Source: Candidatus Melainabacteria bacterium (GTDB lineage: Bacteria; Cyanobacteriota; Vampirovibrionia; 2-02-FULL-35-15). From it: a DNA stretch of 9,028 bases. Within the stretch, counting starts at the first letter, position 1, and the number at the start of each line of letters is the position of its first letter. The DNA lies in assembly GCA_023250175.1 (NCBI GenBank), contig JAHFBD010000083.1, forward strand, positions 1 through 9,028, read 5' to 3'. Both the position numbers and the translations under genes were made by a program. Below the pieces are notes generated by a model. The model had not been told where the DNA came from. It saw only the letters and a program-made list of their open reading frames with translations, and did no database searches. Shown piece after piece: positions 6,416-9,028 of the stretch.

Positions 6416-9028
6416 TTAGTGTTGGTAAGTATTAGGTTTTTTTAGATTTCCTTTAATTTTTAGTGAGTTGGAGTTAATAACAAATCTGACTGACGTTATG
6501 CCTCGAGGTGTCGCTAAAACAATAACTATATTTGTAAACTTATCAACATCTTCTGGCAATTCAAACCTTATCTTCATTAGCTTGCTCCTATGACTAACTA
6601 CTCTCTTGTTTACATTAGTATTTAAAATACTTGGATAAATTGTTATTGCAGTATTTGGATCCGGTATAGTTGGATTTTTAAGTAAAACTTTTTTACCATC
6701 ACGTTTTACAAATATTTGCCTACTTACAAAATTATTACCTCTTAAAGCCACAAGAACCCTCTTCCCTTTCTTCCGCAAATAAACCCTTCTAATAATTGGC
6801 TTATTAATATGTTTTTTCTTATGATTACTAATTGTTCTTATATCTACATCTTCATTCTCTATAACAATGATCACCCCTTGTAGTGAAGTACCATTACGCA
6901 GATTTAAAGTAAATATTGATTTCCCAATTGCAACTTCATTAGGAATACCCAAAGATAAAATAAACTTATTAGGCTCCTTAGTAATATTAGTCACCATAAA
7001 AGGAATGCCTCGGAAATCTTGTTGTGTACTGTCTTTCAAATCTACCGAAACCACATCTAGTTTTACTAAATCTGATGGGTATCTAACCTCAAAAGAAGGA
7101 TTAGAGCCTGAAAATGCTATACCTACCTCACCTACAAATTCTTCAATACTAAGTGACTCCTGAATAATTTTAGGGAATTGTGGTGAAGAAACAACTCCTA
7201 TCGATATCAACTTCTTTTGTGATAAGAAATTAGGATTAATACATTCACCATTACTAATCTCACCATTGTTATCACATGCTGGTACACCTAACAAATTACA
7301 AGTAGGAGCTCCACTAGAACTACAAACAAATTCATAGCCAAAATCACAGCTTACATTATTACCATTACCATTGCCATTACAAACTGGTAAACTCAACACA
7401 CAGCTTCCTGAACCACCAGAACACGCCGGAATTCCAAATATACAACTTTGTGCTCCACCTGATGTACAAACAAAAGCATAATTTGGAGGACACTCTGGCT
7501 GATTTAAATTACATACCGGTGCGGGTGCTGAACCACTTGTAGATGATGTAGAAGTAGATGTTGATGACGTTGTTGTTGAATCTGGTGTAAGTACAGTATC
7601 ACCTGAAGAAGAAGACACAGATCCTGAATTCCCGGAAGTTGTTGAAGAACTTCCACTACTTGTAGCTGTGTTATTAGCCGTTGTAGTAGTGCTAGTACAG
7701 TTAGAATCATTTGAGCATATTAGCAAATTGAACTGACAGCAACCTGTTATACAACAATTACTACCACACATATCAAAACTACAACCTGTATTAGTCGGTG
7801 GTGGTGGTGCTTGTGGTGGGATAGCTCCACTGCTTGATGATGATGAGCTACTACTGCTCCCACTTGAACTACCAGAACTTCCGCCGGATGATCCACCTGA
7901 TGAACTTGCTCCGCTGCTTCCACTTGAACCACTACTACTTCCACTGCTTGATCCACCGCTACTTCCGCCTGATGAACTTGCTCCGCTACTACTTCCACCG
8001 CTTGATCCGCTGCTGCTTCCGCCTGAGCTTGTTGTACAAGTATTATCTGGGAATAATCCTACCTCTGCATTGTAATTCTGCGTTACCTGGGTCGATGTCA
8101 ATGCACTGTTATATACTCTTACCTTGCTTACTTGTCCCTTGAAAAATGTCGTTGCACTTCCGATTAAAAAGTTGGTCCACCCTGATATTGAGGATTGACT
8201 TGAAGTTCCTTGGGTAATTAACACTCCATCTACATATAGCTTCATACCATTTGAATTTGTTGTTCCATCCCAGGTCCCTACTATATGATGCCAAGCATTT
8301 GCACTTACTGAAGCATTTACATTGTTTCCTCCACTATTTATATAAAACCAAACTTTTCCATCACTATGATATGTAAACTGATAATTGTTTATTCCCGTTC
8401 CTGCTATTCCTGCATCTGATCCACTTGGTATTCCATTTGGATTTATCCAGGCTTCTAATGTCAACGCTCCTGATATTTGTAGTGAACTGTTTAGTCCTGC
8501 ATCTACATAATCATTTACTCCATCTAATATCAATACTGATGGAGAACACATTGTATTACTTCCACTCCATCCACTCATTCCATCAGTTGGTAACGTAATA
8601 TTATTTAAAGTTCCATTATTTGCATTCCCTGCTAAATCAGTCCATGTCGTTGTTGTATCGCTACTATCTGCAAAATTACCTGCTCCATTTAGATTACTTG
8701 CTCCTAAGTGTAAAACTAGATTTGAACCTGTTACTATTCCACTTGATGATCCACTGCTGCTTCCACCAGATGATCCGCCACTGCTTCCGCTAGAACTTCC
8801 GCCACTTGATCCACTACTACTTCCACCGCTTGATCCGCCGCTGCTTCCGCTTGATGATCCGCTACTACTTCCGCCGCTGCTTCCGCCGCTGCTTCCGCCA
8901 CTTGAGCCTCCGCTGCTTCCACTTGAACCACTACTACTTCCACTGCTTGATCCACCGCTACTTCCGCCTGATGAACTTGCTCCGCTACTACTTCCACCGC
9001 TTGATCCGCTGCTGCTTCCGCCTGAGCT
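6416..9028 (-). CDS. Large surface protein with LamG domain, Ser/Gly linkers and Cys modules; 5' end outside window
   Basis: The frame is open for 870 codons from the right edge to the TAA at 6416-6418, so the true start lies beyond the window. Residues below are numbered from the edge. Residues 1-97 are a (S)nG-type linker. Residues 98-330 are a LamG-type concanavalin-like lectin domain, with LVLHLGAS, LDGVNDYVDAG, LTLEAWINP, AWHHIVGTWDG, MKLYVDGVL and VTQNYNA. Residues 332-400 are a second Ser/Gly linker, then a proline stretch and a Cys cluster (416-444) with CGSNCC. Residues 445-500 are a Ser/Thr linker. Residues 506-596 hold two Cys repeats (CPPNYAFVC...GIPAC and CDFGYEFVC...GVPAC). Residues 609-870 are a basic, beta-rich domain, with ALRGNNF weakly recalling IPT/TIG folds. 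LamG domains usually bind carbohydrate or protein ligands outside the cell. An extracellular location is inferred from composition. The downstream Cys-rich gene follows after 76 bp and shares its module types. Confidence 0.88.
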   Translation of the reverse strand, partial: SSGGSSSGSSGGSSSGASSSGGSSGGSSSGSSSGSSGSSGGSSGGSSGGSSGGSSSGSSSGSSGGSSGGSSSGSSGGSSSGSSGGSSGGSSSGSSSGIVTGSNLVLHLGASNLNGAGNFADSSDTTTTWTDLAGNANNGTLNNITLPTDGMSGWSGSNTMCSPSVLILDGVNDYVDAGLNSSLQISGALTLEAWINPNGIPSGSDAGIAGTGINNYQFTYHSDGKVWFYINSGGNNVNASVSANAWHHIVGTWDGTTNSNGMKLYVDGVLITQGTSSQSSISGWTNFLIGSATTFFKGQVSKVRVYNSALTSTQVTQNYNAEVGLFPDNTCTTSSGGSSSGSSGGSSSGASSSGGSSGGSSSGSSSGSSGSSGASSSGGSSGGSSGSSSGSSSSSSSSSSGAIPPQAPPPPTNTGCSFDMCGSNCCITGCCQFNLLICSNDSNCTSTTTTANNTATSSGSSSTTSGNSGSVSSSSGDTVLTPDSTTTSSTSTSTSSTSGSAPAPVCNLNQPECPPNYAFVCTSGGAQSCIFGIPACSGGSGSCVLSLPVCNGNGNGNNVSCDFGYEFVCSSSGAPTCNLLGVPACDNNGEISNGECINPNFLSQKKLISIGVVSSPQFPKIIQESLSIEEFVGEVGIAFSGSNPSFEVRYPSDLVKLDVVSVDLKDSTQQDFRGIPFMVTNITKEPNKFILSLGIPNEVAIGKSIFTLNLRNGTSLQGVIIVIENEDVDIRTISNHKKKHINKPIIRRVYLRKKGKRVLVALRGNNFVSRQIFVKRDGKKVLLKNPTIPDPNTAITIYPSILNTNVNKRVVSHRSKLMKIRFELPEDVDKFTNIVIVLATPRGITSVRFVINSNSLKIKGNLKKPNTYQH
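6419..7204 (-). other. Basic beta-rich C-terminal domain of the LamG protein
   Basis: The last 262 residues contain no cysteine and little of the Ser/Gly bias. They alternate hydrophobic strands with Lys/Arg-rich turns (HKKKHINKP, RRVYLRKKGKRVLVALRG). ALRGNNF resembles an IPT/TIG-type Ig-like strand. A role in anchoring to acidic surface polymers is conceivable but unproven. Confidence 0.5.
7909..9028 (-). repeat. 121-bp exact direct repeat (7909-8029 and 8908-9028)
   Basis: The two segments are identical base for base and 999 bp apart, which is 333 codons, so both encode the same 40-residue Ser/Gly linker in the same frame. The second copy reaches the window edge and may continue. In the inner copy the adjoining sequence is the end of the LamG domain, which suggests another LamG domain beyond the edge. 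Confidence 0.9.
8039..8737 (-). other. LamG-like (concanavalin A-like lectin) domain
   Basis: About 233 residues between two Ser/Gly linkers carry the LamG hallmarks: DGVNDYVD early, LEAWINP, WHHIVGTWDG, LYVDGV and a closing alpha-helical VTQNYNAE. The domain appears complete, begins IVTGSNLVLHLGA and ends near FPDNTC. Confidence 0.85.

Noticed and set aside
6867..7163. 98-codon plus-strand frame
   Set aside because: It is antisense to the C-terminal domain of the LamG protein, without a ribosome binding site or family motifs.
7504..8294. Val/Ala/Glu/Gln-rich, His-rich and other short frames over the Ser/Gly linker and LamG region
   Set aside because: They arise from reading Ser/Gly codons out of frame or on the opposite strand. 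The continuous LamG protein frame explains the DNA.
8576..8578. ATG at 8578 as start of the LamG protein
   Set aside because: The same frame stays open to the edge and upstream codons encode the first strands of the LamG domain, so starting here would cut the domain.
8734..8997. 87-codon low-complexity minus-strand frame
   Set aside because: It is a frame-shifted reading of the Ser/Gly linker, and its similarity to the frame at 7747-7998 comes from the exact DNA repeat.
7830..9028. CRISPR-like or regulatory repeat array
   Set aside because: Repeat units are irregular, in frame and encode Ser/Gly. There are no uniform repeats with unique spacers.

Overview
The window reads as a chromosomal fragment of an AT-rich, Gram-negative-type bacterium. 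LpxI, a lipid A pathway enzyme, implies an outer membrane with lipopolysaccharide. Two long proteins rich in cysteine and serine imply a substantial cell-surface or secreted protein programme. The lineage cannot be fixed from the sequence. A sucrose-phosphatase-like domain and a PEP carboxylase would fit a non-photosynthetic relative of Cyanobacteria, but this is only a low-confidence guess.

Layout. Positions 2617 to 1 (minus strand, running off the left edge) hold one uninterrupted reading frame. It joins an N-terminal HAD phosphatase (resembling sucrose-6-phosphate phosphatase) to a phosphoenolpyruvate carboxylase, of which only the N-terminal half lies in the window. A 124-bp divergent intergenic region with a palindromic -10 element separates it from an unrecognised 156-residue protein (2742-3212, plus). 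A membrane-anchored or exported thermonuclease-type nuclease (3226-3885, minus) converges on that gene. A second divergent intergenic region leads to lpxI (3945-4757, plus), whose promoter lies so close to the start codon that the mRNA is probably leaderless or nearly so.

From 4768 to the right edge, both genes are on the minus strand and encode modular exported proteins. The downstream gene (4768-6339) is a signal-peptide-bearing, Cys-rich protein in which small disulfide-type modules are separated by polyserine runs. The upstream gene (6416 to beyond 9028, 5' end missing) carries a Ser/Gly linker, a LamG-like lectin domain, a second Ser/Gly linker, Cys modules of the same kinds as its neighbour, and a basic beta-rich C-terminal domain.

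A 121-bp exact direct repeat, offset by 999 bp, ends flush with the right edge. It suggests that a LamG-plus-linker unit of about 333 residues is repeated in tandem beyond the window, and that the sequence may have been broken there by the repeat. The two surface genes share cysteine module types and probably form one functional locus. The left-hand genes look like ordinary housekeeping genes apart from the phosphatase-PEP carboxylase fusion, which is the most unusual single gene here. No RNA genes, CRISPR arrays, insertion sequences or riboswitches were seen.
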